DNA of 64,000 nucleotides from Roseibium porphyridii (GCF_026191725.2 NZ_CP120863.1:3762001-3826000), one strand, 5' to 3'; shown: positions 45,216 to 54,658, numbered from the stretch's first letter. Translations and numbers: made by a program. The notes: generated by a model not told the origin, from the letters alone.

Positions 45216-45587
45216 TCAGGCTTCGCCCAGATAGGTGCGCACAGTCTCCAGAAACTTGGCAACCGAGATAGGCTTCGAGATATAAGCCTCACACCCGCCC
45301 TGCCGAATACGCTCTTCGTCACCCTTCATTGCGAATGCAGTCACCGCAATCACGGGAATAGACGAGATGTCTTCGTCTTCCTTGATCCACTTGGTGACCT
45401 CAAGCCCGGAAACTTCCGGAAGCTGAATGTCCATCAGGATAAGGTCTGGATGATGTTCCCGCGCAAGCTTGAGAGCTTCAATTCCGGTCCGTGTCTGCAA
45501 AGTGTCGTAACCGTGCGCCTCAAGCAGATCATGAAACAATTTCATGTTCAGCTCGTTGTCTTCGACGATTAACACCGATTTTGCCAT
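45216..45587 (-). CDS. divK: Single-domain response regulator DivK
   Basis: A 123-residue CheY-like receiver with no output domain. Phosphoacceptor Asp53 in [14 protein letters not shown], acidic pocket [11 protein letters not shown] at the start, and the Thr/Lys switch residues in [12 protein letters not shown] and AYISKPIS. The sequence is close to Caulobacter DivK, which works with PleC and DivJ to set cell polarity and CtrA activity. It stands alone here, convergent with rpmG. The 5' leader can form an 8-bp hairpin (CCGGCCCT at 45592-45599 with AGGGCCGG at 45611-45618). Confidence 0.95.
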   Translation of the reverse strand: MAKSVLIVEDNELNMKLFHDLLEAHGYDTLQTRTGIEALKLAREHHPDLILMDIQLPEVSGLEVTKWIKEDEDISSIPVIAVTAFAMKGDEERIRQGGCEAYISKPISVAKFLETVRTYLGEA

Positions 45588-45724
45588 AAGTCCGGCCCTT
45601 CACCCGGCTCAGGGCCGGTCCCATCTTTCAATTTGCGGCATTTCTGATCCGCTATGGAACCCTTCCCTGGTCCGCATTAGGTTTCTTCTAACCCGGAATC
45701 GTTTCAGAAAGGCAAAAAAACACA

Positions 45725-46024
45725 ATGAAAAATGTACACGGAAAGTCATTATCCGTTGAAGAAGCACAAGGAATTGCCACTGAAGCACTGCTGCAGTTGA
45801 GCCGGGAGCCAGAACAGATAGGCCGTTTTCTGGCTTTTTCAGGTATTGGCCCAGAAATGATTCGGGAAGCTGCAGGAGAACCAGGATTTCTTGCAGGCGT
45901 TCTGGAGTTCTACATGATGGACGAGGCACTTTTGCTTGCCTTTTGCGAGAACGCCGGCATCCGCCCGACCATGATCGCAGCCGCCCGGTATGCCTTGACC
46001 GGAGGCATGGAAGATCATGCCTGA
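45725..46024 (+). CDS. DUF3572 family protein
   Basis: A 99-residue all-helical protein with the DUF3572 pattern: EEAQGIATEALLQLSREPEQIGRFLAFSGIGPEMIREAAGEPGFLAGVLEFYMMDEALLLAFC. No enzymatic motif. It usually lies next to divK in this order of bacteria. Divergent from divK and overlaps the next gene by 8 bp. Confidence 0.9.
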   Translation: MKNVHGKSLSVEEAQGIATEALLQLSREPEQIGRFLAFSGIGPEMIREAAGEPGFLAGVLEFYMMDEALLLAFCENAGIRPTMIAAARYALTGGMEDHA

Positions 46025-46697
46025 ACCAACACCGGTACTTCCAGAGGTTTTGAGCCAGATCCGCGCCTTGCCGGCGTCAGGCAGGCCGCTGATTATCTGT
46101 GATGTCGATGAAGTCATTTTGCATCTGACAACGCATCTGGAAGACTATCTTCATTCCAACGGTCTGATGTTTTTAAAATACGAATACCGTCTGACCGGAA
46201 ATATCGGTAGCAAGAAGACCGGCACGTCGCTGAATGCGACCGAGGTGAAGAAGCTTCTCATGAGTTTCTTTGATGAAGTCAGCCCACATCAGGACCTTGT
46301 CCCCGGCGCTGATACGGCGCTTCACAGCCTTTCCGATGATTGGGACGTTGTGTTGCTGACAAATCTTCCAGGGGCACACAACAAACCGGTTCGAGAGAAC
46401 CTTCTGGCAGCCAAGGGTCTCAACTACCCGGTGCTCACAAACTCCGGACCCAAGGGCGGCGCTGTCGCAGCCCTGGCCTCGGGCCGACCCTCACCCGTCG
46501 TCTTCATCGACGACAGCCCGACCAACCATAATTCGGTGAATGCCTCCCTGCCCTCGTCCATTCAGATCCAATTTATTGCCGACCCTAGGTTCCTGACGTC
46601 AATGACGCGCGAGCAGCATGTTGATCTGTTGACTGGAGATTGGCAGGAGACGGAAACCTTTATCAGCAGTATTCTGTCGGCGGCGAAAACCAGCTAG
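46017..46697 (+). CDS. HAD-like phosphatase superfamily protein
   Basis: A 226-residue protein with HAD motifs in order: ICDVDEVIL with Asp29 and Asp31 (motif I DxDxV), VVLLTNLPG (motif II, Thr) and [10 protein letters not shown] (motif IV, paired Asp). A helical cap (about 40-95) follows motif I. A small-molecule phosphatase is likely; substrate unknown. It overlaps DUF3572 by 8 bp and is 32 bp before dinB, so the three may be one operon. Confidence 0.8.
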   Translation: MPEPTPVLPEVLSQIRALPASGRPLIICDVDEVILHLTTHLEDYLHSNGLMFLKYEYRLTGNIGSKKTGTSLNATEVKKLLMSFFDEVSPHQDLVPGADTALHSLSDDWDVVLLTNLPGAHNKPVRENLLAAKGLNYPVLTNSGPKGGAVAALASGRPSPVVFIDDSPTNHNSVNASLPSSIQIQFIADPRFLTSMTREQHVDLLTGDWQETETFISSILSAAKTS

Positions 46698-46729
46698 CTT
46701 GGAACACAGCTTCCGCACCAGAGATATCC

Positions 46730-48040
46730 ATGTCGACGGACATCACCCATTCAGCCAACCTGGCTCCCGCGCTTTGCAGAGACTGCGGCACGCGCCTGCC
46801 TGCAGATATGAACCGGTGCCCGGCTTGTGGAAGTCCGAGGCTGGTCAAGCATGGGGAGCTCGACGTCTTGTCCATAGCGCATATCGATTGCGACGCCTTC
46901 TATGCGTCTATCGAAAAGCGTGACAACCCGGACCTTCTCGACAAGCCGGTGATCGTGGGCGGTGGGCAACGCGGCGTCGTCTCCACCTGTTGTTACATTG
47001 CACGGATCTACGGTGTTCGCTCCGCCATGCCGATGTTCAAGGCTCTTGAGGCCTGCCCGGACGCGATTGTTATAAAGCCGAACATGGAGAAGTACTCCAG
47101 AATTGGAAAAGAAATGCGAGAGCGCATGCGTGCGCTTACCCCGTTGGTGGAGCCGCTATCCATCGATGAAGCCTTTCTCGATCTTACTGGAACGGAGCGC
47201 TTGCATCGGGCAACACCTGCTGAAACACTCGCCAAATTCATTCGGGAAATTGAGGAAGATATCGGTATCAGCGCTTCGGTCGGCCTGGCACCGAACAAAT
47301 TTCTGGCGAAACTTGCTTCAGATCTTGAAAAACCGCGCGGGTTTTCGGTGATCGGCGCTGCGGAGGCCAAGTCCGTTCTGGCGGGCATGCCAGTGGGCCG
47401 GATCTGGGGCGTTGGAAAGGTTTTTCAAAAGAAACTGGAAAAGGATGGCATTCGGACGATCGGTCAGCTGCAAACGATGGATTCTGCAGATCTCGCGCGC
47501 AAATACGGCTCAATCGGACTGCGCCTGGCTCACTTGTCTCAGGGTGACGACAGCAGACTGGTGAAGCCGCAGCGGGGAGCCAAAAGCGTATCGACCGAAA
47601 CCACATTCAGAACAGATATCTCCAGCTTCGAAACCCTACGCCCGATCCTGCGCGATCTGTCCGAAAAGGTCTCGGCGCGTCTCAAGAAATCAGACCTCTC
47701 CGGTCGAGGCATAACCCTGAAACTCAAGACGGCGAACTTCAAGACCATCACAAGAGCCCGACATCTGACAGATCCGACACAGTTGGCTGACAGAATTTAC
47801 TCTGCCGGTGTTTCGTTGCTTGAAAACGAGACAGACGGCAGACGCTTCCGCCTGATCGGCATTGGTGTCAGTGATTTGGAAACAGCCGAAAGAGCCGACC
47901 CCCAGGACCTTCTGGACGAGTCCGCCGAGCGGCGAAAAAGCGCTGAACGCGCTGTCGACAGGCTAAGGGACAAGTTCGGCAATTCGGCTGTTGAACTGGG
48001 TCTGACGCATGCTGCCAAGGCGGCAAAGGATGACAAGTAA
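46730..48040 (+). CDS. dinB: DNA polymerase IV with N-terminal zinc ribbon
   Basis: A 436-residue Y-family translesion polymerase. The first ~40 residues hold a CxxC-x10-CxxC ribbon (Cys16, Cys19, Cys30, Cys33), absent from E. coli DinB. The palm follows with [14 protein letters not shown] (Asp53), YxxAR in [16 protein letters not shown], and [13 protein letters not shown] with the second catalytic acidic pair; then the HhH region ([19 protein letters not shown]) and the little finger. The C-terminus has no obvious beta-clamp motif of the usual form, though I cannot exclude one. Start at ATG 46730 because the ribbon begins soon after. Confidence 0.94.
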   Translation: MSTDITHSANLAPALCRDCGTRLPADMNRCPACGSPRLVKHGELDVLSIAHIDCDAFYASIEKRDNPDLLDKPVIVGGGQRGVVSTCCYIARIYGVRSAMPMFKALEACPDAIVIKPNMEKYSRIGKEMRERMRALTPLVEPLSIDEAFLDLTGTERLHRATPAETLAKFIREIEEDIGISASVGLAPNKFLAKLASDLEKPRGFSVIGAAEAKSVLAGMPVGRIWGVGKVFQKKLEKDGIRTIGQLQTMDSADLARKYGSIGLRLAHLSQGDDSRLVKPQRGAKSVSTETTFRTDISSFETLRPILRDLSEKVSARLKKSDLSGRGITLKLKTANFKTITRARHLTDPTQLADRIYSAGVSLLENETDGRRFRLIGIGVSDLETAERADPQDLLDESAERRKSAERAVDRLRDKFGNSAVELGLTHAAKAAKDDK

Positions 48041-48064
48041 CCCACCGACAGAGCTCTCTTGCAC

Positions 48065-48925
48065 TTATTGGCAATCCGTCTCGTCGTAGAGTTCCAGAGA
48101 CGTCATGGTGCCCTGAATTGTGAAATCACCGTAGTCCAGTTTCAGATGGCCGCTGATACCGTTCTCATAAAGCCAGAAGGAGAGCTGGTAGACAGGAAGA
48201 AGTTCGCCGGATGCATCGTCCGTGCTGGGATCGAAATAGGCAACCGTCACCGGCCAATAATTCATGCCCGACAAGGGCGCATCGGCGCTGCTGGAATTCG
48301 ATTTGACAGAATTGACCGCCTTCGTTCCGATCACGGATGTCGTGGCGTAGACCTTTTCGCCAGTTTCCGCGCCATCATAAATATCAGCTGCGACGAAACG
48401 GATACCATCCTTGGCAGACTTCATGATCGACAGCAGGTGTTCAGTCGGGAACAGCACTTCATTGCTTATTTCGAGTGACTTTTCCGAAGGCTCCTTCAGC
48501 TCAACCTTTTTCGCCTCCGCGCCGGAATGCGCAGTGCCACGTGTTTCTTCAACAAGCTTCTGGTCGACATAAGTCTTGGACAGGAACTGGTAGCTCTCTG
48601 CTTCCGGCTCTTCGAAAGAAGTTGTTTGCAGATCGGTGATTTGAGATCCACCGCTGGTATCTTGAAATTCGGTCACAAACCGGAAATTGACGCTGTAGCC
48701 TTCACAGGCATTTCCGGAAAAATCATAGACCATGCGGCCCGAGAGCCCTGCGATACCAGATTGCTCCTCCGTGTCGCCAAGTTTCATGTCGTAGACGGCC
48801 CTGTGAGGGACCAGCTTTGTCCCGACCGGTGCCGCACCGGCCGCAGCTACGGGCGTTGCGCCAATGACCCCTGACAAGAGCAGAAACGTGGCGGCACAGA
48901 ACGAAAATTTCACGACAGTCTGCAT
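48065..48925 (-). CDS. eipB: EipB-like cell envelope protein (DUF1849)
   Basis: A 286-residue periplasmic protein of the DUF1849 family, whose Brucella member EipB is a spiral beta-structure needed for envelope integrity. The signal peptide ends around VAAA-GAA (residue 30). Characteristic segments: LVPHRAVYDMKLG, GRMVYDFSGNACEGY, FPTEHLLSIMKSAKDG, and a C-terminal DETDCQ; the two cysteines probably form the conserved disulfide. I start at ATG 48925, which has GAGG 7 nt upstream; another ATG four codons earlier (48937) is possible. Confidence 0.9.
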   Translation of the reverse strand: MQTVVKFSFCAATFLLLSGVIGATPVAAAGAAPVGTKLVPHRAVYDMKLGDTEEQSGIAGLSGRMVYDFSGNACEGYSVNFRFVTEFQDTSGGSQITDLQTTSFEEPEAESYQFLSKTYVDQKLVEETRGTAHSGAEAKKVELKEPSEKSLEISNEVLFPTEHLLSIMKSAKDGIRFVAADIYDGAETGEKVYATTSVIGTKAVNSVKSNSSSADAPLSGMNYWPVTVAYFDPSTDDASGELLPVYQLSFWLYENGISGHLKLDYGDFTIQGTMTSLELYDETDCQ

Positions 48926-49210
48926 CAAGAACCTCATGTTTCACCGACGGTTCGCTGGCCGCCAATGCGTTTGGACTATCATATTCGGGAAAAGGTGCAT
49001 TTCGCTACAGCGAATGCGCAAATCGATAGGAAACTTGTGTGCTGCATATCCTGTTCTCACAGGATTAATCCGCTCTGTGACTGCAATTGCAGTTTGTTTC
49101 CTTGCATTTTGCCACCATTCTCATCGTGGAAATTTGATCTTGTGCCGGTCGCCAAATTGAGCGAAGACACCGCGACCAACAATCGGATCGAATTCCTGCG
49201 GAGACCATAC

Positions 49211-49678
49211 ATGAGCAGCACCATCGAAACCCGGCTCGCAGACCTTGGCGTTACGCTTCCAGAAGCAGCTGCGCCTGCCGCCAACTACGTGCCTTTCGTG
49301 AAAACGGGCAATCAGCTGTTTGTGTCCGGGCAGTTGCCAATGAGCGGCGGCAAGATAGAAGTTACCGGCAAGCTTGGCGACGGACTGGGTGTTGATGAAG
49401 GCAAACATGCTGCAAAACTTTGCGCCATCAATTTGCTTGCTCAGGCAAAAGCAGCCACTGGTGACCTTGAGAAAGTCGTTCGACTTGTCAAAATCGTCGG
49501 CTTCGTCAATTCGACCGGAGAGTTTGCTGATCAACCGCAGGTCATCAACGGTGCCTCGGATTTCCTGGTGGAAGCCATGGGCGACAAGGGCCGCCACGCC
49601 CGATCTGCAGTTAGCGCAGCCTCCCTGCCCTTTGGCGCCGCCGTCGAGATCGAAGCCATCTTCGAGATTGCCGACTAA
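49211..49678 (+). CDS. RidA family protein with retained arginine
   Basis: A 155-residue YjgF/RidA-like protein of the longer subgroup: NYVPFVKTGNQLFVSGQLPM, a central CAINLLAQAKAATGDLEKVVRLVKIVGFVNS, and GRHARSAVSAASLPFGAAVEIEA near the end. The Arg in HARSAV sits where catalytic RidA proteins keep their substrate-binding Arg, so enamine/imine deaminase activity is plausible. The frame extends upstream, but the ATG at 49211 begins the conserved region. It is followed by a glycerophosphodiesterase gene 41 bp on. Confidence 0.9.
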   Translation: MSSTIETRLADLGVTLPEAAAPAANYVPFVKTGNQLFVSGQLPMSGGKIEVTGKLGDGLGVDEGKHAAKLCAINLLAQAKAATGDLEKVVRLVKIVGFVNSTGEFADQPQVINGASDFLVEAMGDKGRHARSAVSAASLPFGAAVEIEAIFEIAD

Positions 49679-49719
49679 GTTACAGTTTCCACCAAAACGC
49701 CGAATCGGTATTTCATTTT

Positions 49720-50493
49720 ATGTCTCCCGACCTTGAGGCTATCTTTGCCCGTCCAATTGCGCATCGTGGACTTCACGATGCGGATAACGGGATTATGGAA
49801 AACTCACCCTCTGCGGTGCGGGAAGCTATCGACAGGTCTTTCGGAATCGAAGTCGATATTCAAGAGACTGCTGACGGCGAAGCACTGGTTTTTCATGACT
49901 ACACGCTTGACCGGTTGGCCGAAGGATCTGGAAAGGTCATCGACTACAGTTCGAAGGCACTCGAAAAGATCCATATGAAAACGGGGACCGACAAGCTTTG
50001 GTTGCTTCAGGACCTTTTTTCACTTGTCGAAGGCAAGGTTCCGCTTGTTATTGAGATCAAATCGCTGATGCGCCGCGATGCGCAGGGCGACTTTGTGCGC
50101 CATGTTGTCGATCAGGTTGCCGCATACAATGGCCCGGTTTGCATCAAAACCTTCGATCCGGACATGCTTTCGATTGCAAGAGACCACAATCGAGAGGTCT
50201 TGCGCGGCATTGTTGCAGATGGCGCGGAACCAGGCCGCACCTATGTAAGCTTCAGCCGTGTTGACCGGTTCATTCTTCGTCATCTTCTTCACGCGCCGCG
50301 CACACGCCCGAATTTCGTGTCCTATGGTGTCAAGGACCTGCCGAAAGCAGGCCCCAGCCTGTTGCGCTCGGTCTTCAAACTTCCACTCATGTGCTGGACC
50401 GTGCGCACACGCGAACAACGCGAAATCGCCGCGCGCTATGCAGATCAAGTGGTCTTCGAAGGGTTTGATCCTGATAAAAGCCCCGGGGTTTGA
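49720..50493 (+). CDS. Glycerophosphodiester phosphodiesterase
   Basis: A 257-residue cytoplasmic GDPD-fold enzyme hydrolysing glycerophosphodiesters to glycerol-3-phosphate and an alcohol. Catalytic motifs: AHRGLHD (His, Arg), MENSPSAVREA (Glu-Asn), GIEVDIQETADGEALVFHDYTLDRL (Glu, Asp, His), and VIEIKS later. No signal peptide. It sits between a RidA gene and a FemAB-like gene on the same strand. Confidence 0.93.
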   Translation: MSPDLEAIFARPIAHRGLHDADNGIMENSPSAVREAIDRSFGIEVDIQETADGEALVFHDYTLDRLAEGSGKVIDYSSKALEKIHMKTGTDKLWLLQDLFSLVEGKVPLVIEIKSLMRRDAQGDFVRHVVDQVAAYNGPVCIKTFDPDMLSIARDHNREVLRGIVADGAEPGRTYVSFSRVDRFILRHLLHAPRTRPNFVSYGVKDLPKAGPSLLRSVFKLPLMCWTVRTREQREIAARYADQVVFEGFDPDKSPGV

Positions 50494-50577
50494 CGTCACT
50501 CTGCGTTCCGCTCTTGCACCGCAAAAAGCCAGCGCTACATTTTGATAGTGGTTTCAAACTGTGGTCTTTATGAACGT

Positions 50578-51894
50578 ATGAGCTTCACTTCATCCCAAGG
50601 CAGCGACAGTCCTGCGGACGCCGGACAAGCCATTACCTTGCGTATCTTGTCTTCATTGAAGAATGTCTCCCGAGAGGCCTGGGATCAGGTTGCAAATCCA
50701 GGCTGGAAGCTTTCCGGGCGCGGATTGCTGACGCCAGAAGACGACTGCAAATCGCTCAAGGACCTGTCTGGCGCCCTGGCAAAAGAATTTGAACCAACTT
50801 CTGAAGAAACTTCATTTAACCCTTTTCTTTCTTACGATTTTCTTGAAGCGCTTGAGAGTTCAGGGTGCGCTACGAATGCGACCGGCTGGATGCCACGGCA
50901 CATGTTGCTTCAAGATGAGAACGAGACAGTGCTCGGCGCCGTGCCAGCTTATCTGAAGAGCCATTCACAAGGTGAATATGTGTTCGATCACGGTTGGGCG
51001 GACGCATTCTACCGGGCCGGTGGCGACTATTATCCCAAGCTCCAGATTTCCGTTCCCTTCACGCCGGCAACGGGAAGACGGTTTTTGACCGGGCCTGGCG
51101 TCAACCGGGAAGCCGGGCTTCAAGCCCTGGCGGCAGGCCTGGTACAGGTCTGCCAGAAAACCGGAGCTTCATCTGTTCATGCGACCTTCCTCTCGAAGGG
51201 AGAATGGGACACCTTGGGCGACCTTGGTTATCTTCGACGCACCGACCAGCAGTTTCACTGGGAAAATCACGGATACGAAAACTTTGACGGCTTCCTTGCC
51301 GACCTGGCATCTCGCAAACGCAAGGCGATCAAAAAGGAGCGAAGAGAAGCCCTTTCCGCCGACGGTATCGAGGTGGAATGGGTCACAGGGTCAGACCTCA
51401 CCGAAGCCCATTGGGACGCCTTTTATGAATTCTATCTGGATACCGGCTCTCGCAAATGGGGCCGGCCTTATCTCAACCGAGACTTCTTTTCACTGATCAA
51501 CGAAAGGCTGGCGGAGCGGACATTGCTGGTGCTAGCCAAACGTCACGACCGATATATTGCAGGCGCTCTGAATTTCATCGGCTCGGAAACCTTGTTCGGC
51601 AGACACTGGGGATGCACAGAACATCATCCGTTCCTGCATTTCGAGCTTTGCTACTATCAAGCCATCGACTTTGCGATTGCCAAAGGCTTGAAACGGGTAG
51701 AAGCCGGCGCCCAAGGGGCACACAAACTCGCGCGCGGCTACCTGCCGGCAACCACCTATTCAGCTCACTGGATCGCACACGAAGGTCTTCATGATGCGGT
51801 CGCGGATTTTCTGGAACACGAACGACGGGCAGTCGAACGGGAAAACGAAGCGCTTGCTGGCCATGCCCCGTTTAAAAACCGGGATGCGACCTGA
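50578..51894 (+). CDS. FemAB/GNAT-fold acyltransferase, DUF482 family (PF04339)
   Basis: A 438-residue protein of the family labelled peptidogalycan biosynthesis/recognition: FNPFLSYDFLEALESSGCA, VFDHGWADAFYRAGGDYYPKLQ, a central SRKRKAIKKERREAL, and the C-terminal FGRHWGCTEHHPFLHFELCYYQAIDFAI and GAQGAHKLARGYLP, all typical. Likely a cytoplasmic aminoacyl- or acetyl-transferase, but no substrate is proven. The ATG at 50578 begins the protein; a TTG 12 codons upstream is less likely. No clear ribosome-binding site is seen for either. Confidence 0.9.
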   Translation: MSFTSSQGSDSPADAGQAITLRILSSLKNVSREAWDQVANPGWKLSGRGLLTPEDDCKSLKDLSGALAKEFEPTSEETSFNPFLSYDFLEALESSGCATNATGWMPRHMLLQDENETVLGAVPAYLKSHSQGEYVFDHGWADAFYRAGGDYYPKLQISVPFTPATGRRFLTGPGVNREAGLQALAAGLVQVCQKTGASSVHATFLSKGEWDTLGDLGYLRRTDQQFHWENHGYENFDGFLADLASRKRKAIKKERREALSADGIEVEWVTGSDLTEAHWDAFYEFYLDTGSRKWGRPYLNRDFFSLINERLAERTLLVLAKRHDRYIAGALNFIGSETLFGRHWGCTEHHPFLHFELCYYQAIDFAIAKGLKRVEAGAQGAHKLARGYLPATTYSAHWIAHEGLHDAVADFLEHERRAVERENEALAGHAPFKNRDAT

Positions 51895-51922
51895 AGAAAA
51901 CAAGCAAGCACTCAGCCGGCTT

Positions 51923-52774
51923 TCAGAACGTCAGGCGCATTTCCTGCTGTTCCAGAATGTCTTCAGCTTCGAACCGATCCAACAGCGCATTCGTTGACAT
52001 GTCTGACTTGTCTACATTGACGAACACCAATTGTTCGCCGTCCACACTTTCGGCAGCGGCGGCGAGCAAGGCGCTGCCAATGCCCTTTCTGCGGTGATCT
52101 TTCCTGACAGCAATCTGCGCGACCGAACCATCGTGATAAACAGCAACCCATCCCAAGATCTCTCCACCAGAGCGAGCGGCGATTGCGTTGATCTTTCCGG
52201 CCAGTGCAATCAGGGCATTCTTGCTGTTTTGAGGTGTCGGTTGCCAGTCGAAATAAGCGGTCTCATCCGAGGGAAGCTCACCAATCTCTATTGGCTGCAA
52301 GCCCCATTCTGCAGATGATCTCTCAAGCCCATCTTTTGGCAGCTTGCAAACGCGAAGTCCTCTGCTTGCTTGAAAGCCCGCATTTTCGTAGGCGGCGACG
52401 GCTTTGTCGTTGCTTGTGATCACTTCAAGCTGCATTCCGGTGGCACCATCGGCTGCAAGCTGACCGGAAACCACTTTCAGAAGCTGACCAAACAGGCCGC
52501 TCCGCCGATATTGCGGGTGTGTTCCGACGGACAACGTATAAGCGCTCCCTCCCCAATCCGGGTTTGGGGCAGCGGAATACCAGAATGCTGCAATCTCACC
52601 ATCTGTCCTCGCAACAAAAGAGTGTCTGGATGAAAACCCGCGCTGTTTTTGAAAGTCCGTGAATTTCTCAATGCTCATATGCAGCGGGACGACATAATCG
52701 GAAAACGCCATGTTCATGGCTCCACAAAGCAACGTGGGCTCAATTCCGGCGCAGTTTGCTATTTCAAATGACAT
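51923..52774 (-). CDS. Tandem GNAT acetyltransferase
   Basis: A 283-residue protein with two GNAT modules. The first has YTLSVGTHPQYRRSGLFGQLL (acetyl-CoA loop, about 81-101) and AVAAYENAGFQASR; the second has VAQIAVRKDHRRKGIGSALLAAA (about 219-241) and TNALLDRFEAE. Both loops look able to bind acetyl-CoA, so both may be active. Substrate unknown. It is convergent with the FemAB-like gene. Confidence 0.88.
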   Translation of the reverse strand: MSFEIANCAGIEPTLLCGAMNMAFSDYVVPLHMSIEKFTDFQKQRGFSSRHSFVARTDGEIAAFWYSAAPNPDWGGSAYTLSVGTHPQYRRSGLFGQLLKVVSGQLAADGATGMQLEVITSNDKAVAAYENAGFQASRGLRVCKLPKDGLERSSAEWGLQPIEIGELPSDETAYFDWQPTPQNSKNALIALAGKINAIAARSGGEILGWVAVYHDGSVAQIAVRKDHRRKGIGSALLAAAAESVDGEQLVFVNVDKSDMSTNALLDRFEAEDILEQQEMRLTF

Positions 52775-53022
52775 TTTGTGGAACTGGTACCTTTTTCAGC
52801 GGTCCCTGACTACGGAGCCCGGTTTCGACCAGGTGGCAATATTGTGCGTAATCCGGCCCTTTCTGGCCCTCCAAGTTGGGCGCATAGAGCCCATACATCC
52901 TGGTCACCAAAACACGCTTCGACTGCTGGAATTGCTCCTCGAATCCAATCGCAGCGCTTCATGCTCTGATTGATTAAAGTTTTTCCCGGTCAAGCAGGTC
53001 GCATTTTAAACGGCGATTTGAG

Positions 53023-53343
53023 CTAGTCGAAGCTTTCTGCAACGTCATACATGACCGGCTCAAAGCTCTTGCAAAGTGCGCTTATTCTGCGGTTACGCTC
53101 CCGCATTTCCTGCGTGCGTAACATGGCGAGAAAGTCCTCGCGTTTGCGCCACTGGGAGTAATTGGCAATGCGTGTTTGAGCATCATTGACATGAAGACCG
53201 GCGCCAATGAAACCCGGTTGGTGACGAATGAAATTCTCGTAGGCTTCCTTCAACTCATCCAGAAGATCGAAACAGGTCCCGGGCGTCATTTCAAACGTGG
53301 TGATCACGGTCTGGCAGTCTTTGCCACTAGAAATCTCTGGCAT
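53023..53343 (-). CDS. Antibiotic-biosynthesis-monooxygenase (ABM) fold protein
   Basis: A 106-residue single-domain dimeric alpha/beta-barrel candidate: VITTFEMTPGTCFDLLDELKEAYENFIRHQPGFIGAGLHV, then RIANYSQWRKREDFLAMLR. ABM proteins include heme and quinol monooxygenases; no specific signature for either is seen. It lies between a GNAT and a LysR gene, all on the minus strand. Confidence 0.82.
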   Translation of the reverse strand: MPEISSGKDCQTVITTFEMTPGTCFDLLDELKEAYENFIRHQPGFIGAGLHVNDAQTRIANYSQWRKREDFLAMLRTQEMRERNRRISALCKSFEPVMYDVAESFD

Positions 53344-53413
53344 CGTTTTTCTCCCGTATTCGCGTCGCTGAAAAGGCTGGCATGTTTTGCATGGCCCGGC
53401 AACAAGGAGAACG

Positions 53414-54349
53414 TTATTTGCCAGGCACCTCCACCCCTTTCACGTTCATTGCCTCAACCGCCATGAGCGCAAGCTCCAGAAGCGTTTCGAAATGAGCTGT
53501 TCTCGAACTTCCGCGCCTCCAGACAAGATACATGTGCCTGAGCATCGGAAGATCCTCGACTTTCTTCAGGAGCAGATCCGGTTCCTTGCCGAACTCCGAA
53601 GCAATGTAGGCCGCCGGAAACAGAGCCAGGCCCATACCCATGGATGTCATTTGCCTCAGGGCATCGAGGCTCGTTCCCTCGTACTCTTGTCGGAAATCCG
53701 CGCCTGCTGCACGCGCCAGCGCCTGAACATCGTCGTGGAGACGAAATCCCTGACTGAGAGACAACAGCTTTTCGTCGCGGAGCATTGCTGTCGGAACAAC
53801 ATCAAGCCCAGCCAATGGGTGTGACTTTGGAACCGCCAACGAAACGTCTTCGTGACAAAGAACCCGTTCCACCAGCTGGTTGCTGGGCGAAATGTCCGGT
53901 GTGATGACGCAATCCAGTGCACCGGAGGCGATCCCCTCCTCCAAAAGGTTGGGCCTGTCCTCGCGAATATAGAGTTCAAGCCCCGGGTAATTTCGTTTTA
54001 GAATCGGCAGGAAGTGCGGCATGAAGTACGGACCGAAGGTCGGTGACACACCCAATCGGATCAATCCGCCAAGATTGGATTGGCCGGCCTGCGCCGCCGT
54101 CACAATTTCGTCTAGGTTTTCCAAGGCCTGACGGGCAAGTGGCAGGAGGTTCTCGCCAGCAGCCGTAAGGCTGATATCGCCGCCTCCCCGCTCAAGCAGT
54201 ATTGCCCCCAGTTGATCCTCCAAGAGCTTGAATTGTGACGACAAAGTGGGCTGAGAGACATTGCATTTCTCCGCAGCCTTGCCGAAATGCATCGTCTCAG
54301 CCAGCGCGATGAAATACTCCAGTTGACGCGGTGATGGGCGGAAGCTCAT
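53414..54349 (-). CDS. LysR family regulator, OxyR-like but lacking the sensor cysteine
   Basis: A 311-residue LysR regulator with an OxyR-like DNA-binding domain: PSPRQLEYFIALAETMHFGKAAEKCNVSQPTLSSQFKLLEDQLGAILLER, followed by a LysR substrate domain. OxyR senses peroxide through a Cys in GHCLRD; the matching segment here reads GFRLHDD, so the Cys is missing and ligand or redox sensing must differ. ATAG-N7-CTAT, close to the OxyR half-site pattern, lies in its own promoter at 54366-54380. It is divergent from the small DUF465 gene. Confidence 0.88.
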   Translation of the reverse strand: MSFRPSPRQLEYFIALAETMHFGKAAEKCNVSQPTLSSQFKLLEDQLGAILLERGGGDISLTAAGENLLPLARQALENLDEIVTAAQAGQSNLGGLIRLGVSPTFGPYFMPHFLPILKRNYPGLELYIREDRPNLLEEGIASGALDCVITPDISPSNQLVERVLCHEDVSLAVPKSHPLAGLDVVPTAMLRDEKLLSLSQGFRLHDDVQALARAAGADFRQEYEGTSLDALRQMTSMGMGLALFPAAYIASEFGKEPDLLLKKVEDLPMLRHMYLVWRRGSSRTAHFETLLELALMAVEAMNVKGVEVPGK

Positions 54350-54365
54350 CCGATCCTCGCATGTT

Positions 54366-54380
54366 ATAGATTATTTCTAT
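54366..54380. promoter_or_regulatory. ATAG-N7-CTAT box between lysR and the DUF465 gene
   Basis: ATAGATTATTTCTAT is a 15-bp interrupted palindrome (arms ATAGA/TCTAT) 17 bp before the lysR start. It fits the T-N11-A rule for LysR proteins and the ATAG-N7-CTAT outline of OxyR sites. The adjacent A+T-rich DNA could hold divergent promoters. Confidence 0.55.
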
Positions 54381-54472
54381 CAATATAATACAAACAATGT
54401 ATTTCTTCTATTCCGCCCTGTCACCATATCATTGTTGTCAACGAAGCAATCGAAGCGAAGTGGAGATAGGCG

Positions 54473-54658
54473 ATGTACAACCGGTTGAAATCCTTGCGCA
54501 GCCAACACAACACTCTTGATTCCCTGATCCGCCGCGAAGAGTTGCATCCCTACCCGGATACCCAGCACATTCGATCATTGAAGAAATTCAAGCTCCGTCT
54601 GCGCGACGAGATTAGCCGCATCGAGGGCGCTCTCAACGCAAACCGTCTCGTTTACTAG
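54473..54658 (+). CDS. DUF465 (YdcH-like) small protein
   Basis: A 61-residue, highly charged helical protein: LRSQHNTLDSLIRREELHPYPDT then IRSLKKFKLRLRDEISRIEG. This is the DUF465 pattern (YdcH family), a short two-helix antiparallel coiled coil. Function is not known. GTGGAGATAGGCG upstream supplies a good ribosome-binding site. Confidence 0.88.
   Translation: MYNRLKSLRSQHNTLDSLIRREELHPYPDTQHIRSLKKFKLRLRDEISRIEGALNANRLVY

Noticed and set aside
52710..52973. Plus-strand frames between the GNAT and ABM genes
   Set aside because: They overlap the GNAT start antisense and show no conserved features; the 248-bp gap looks noncoding.
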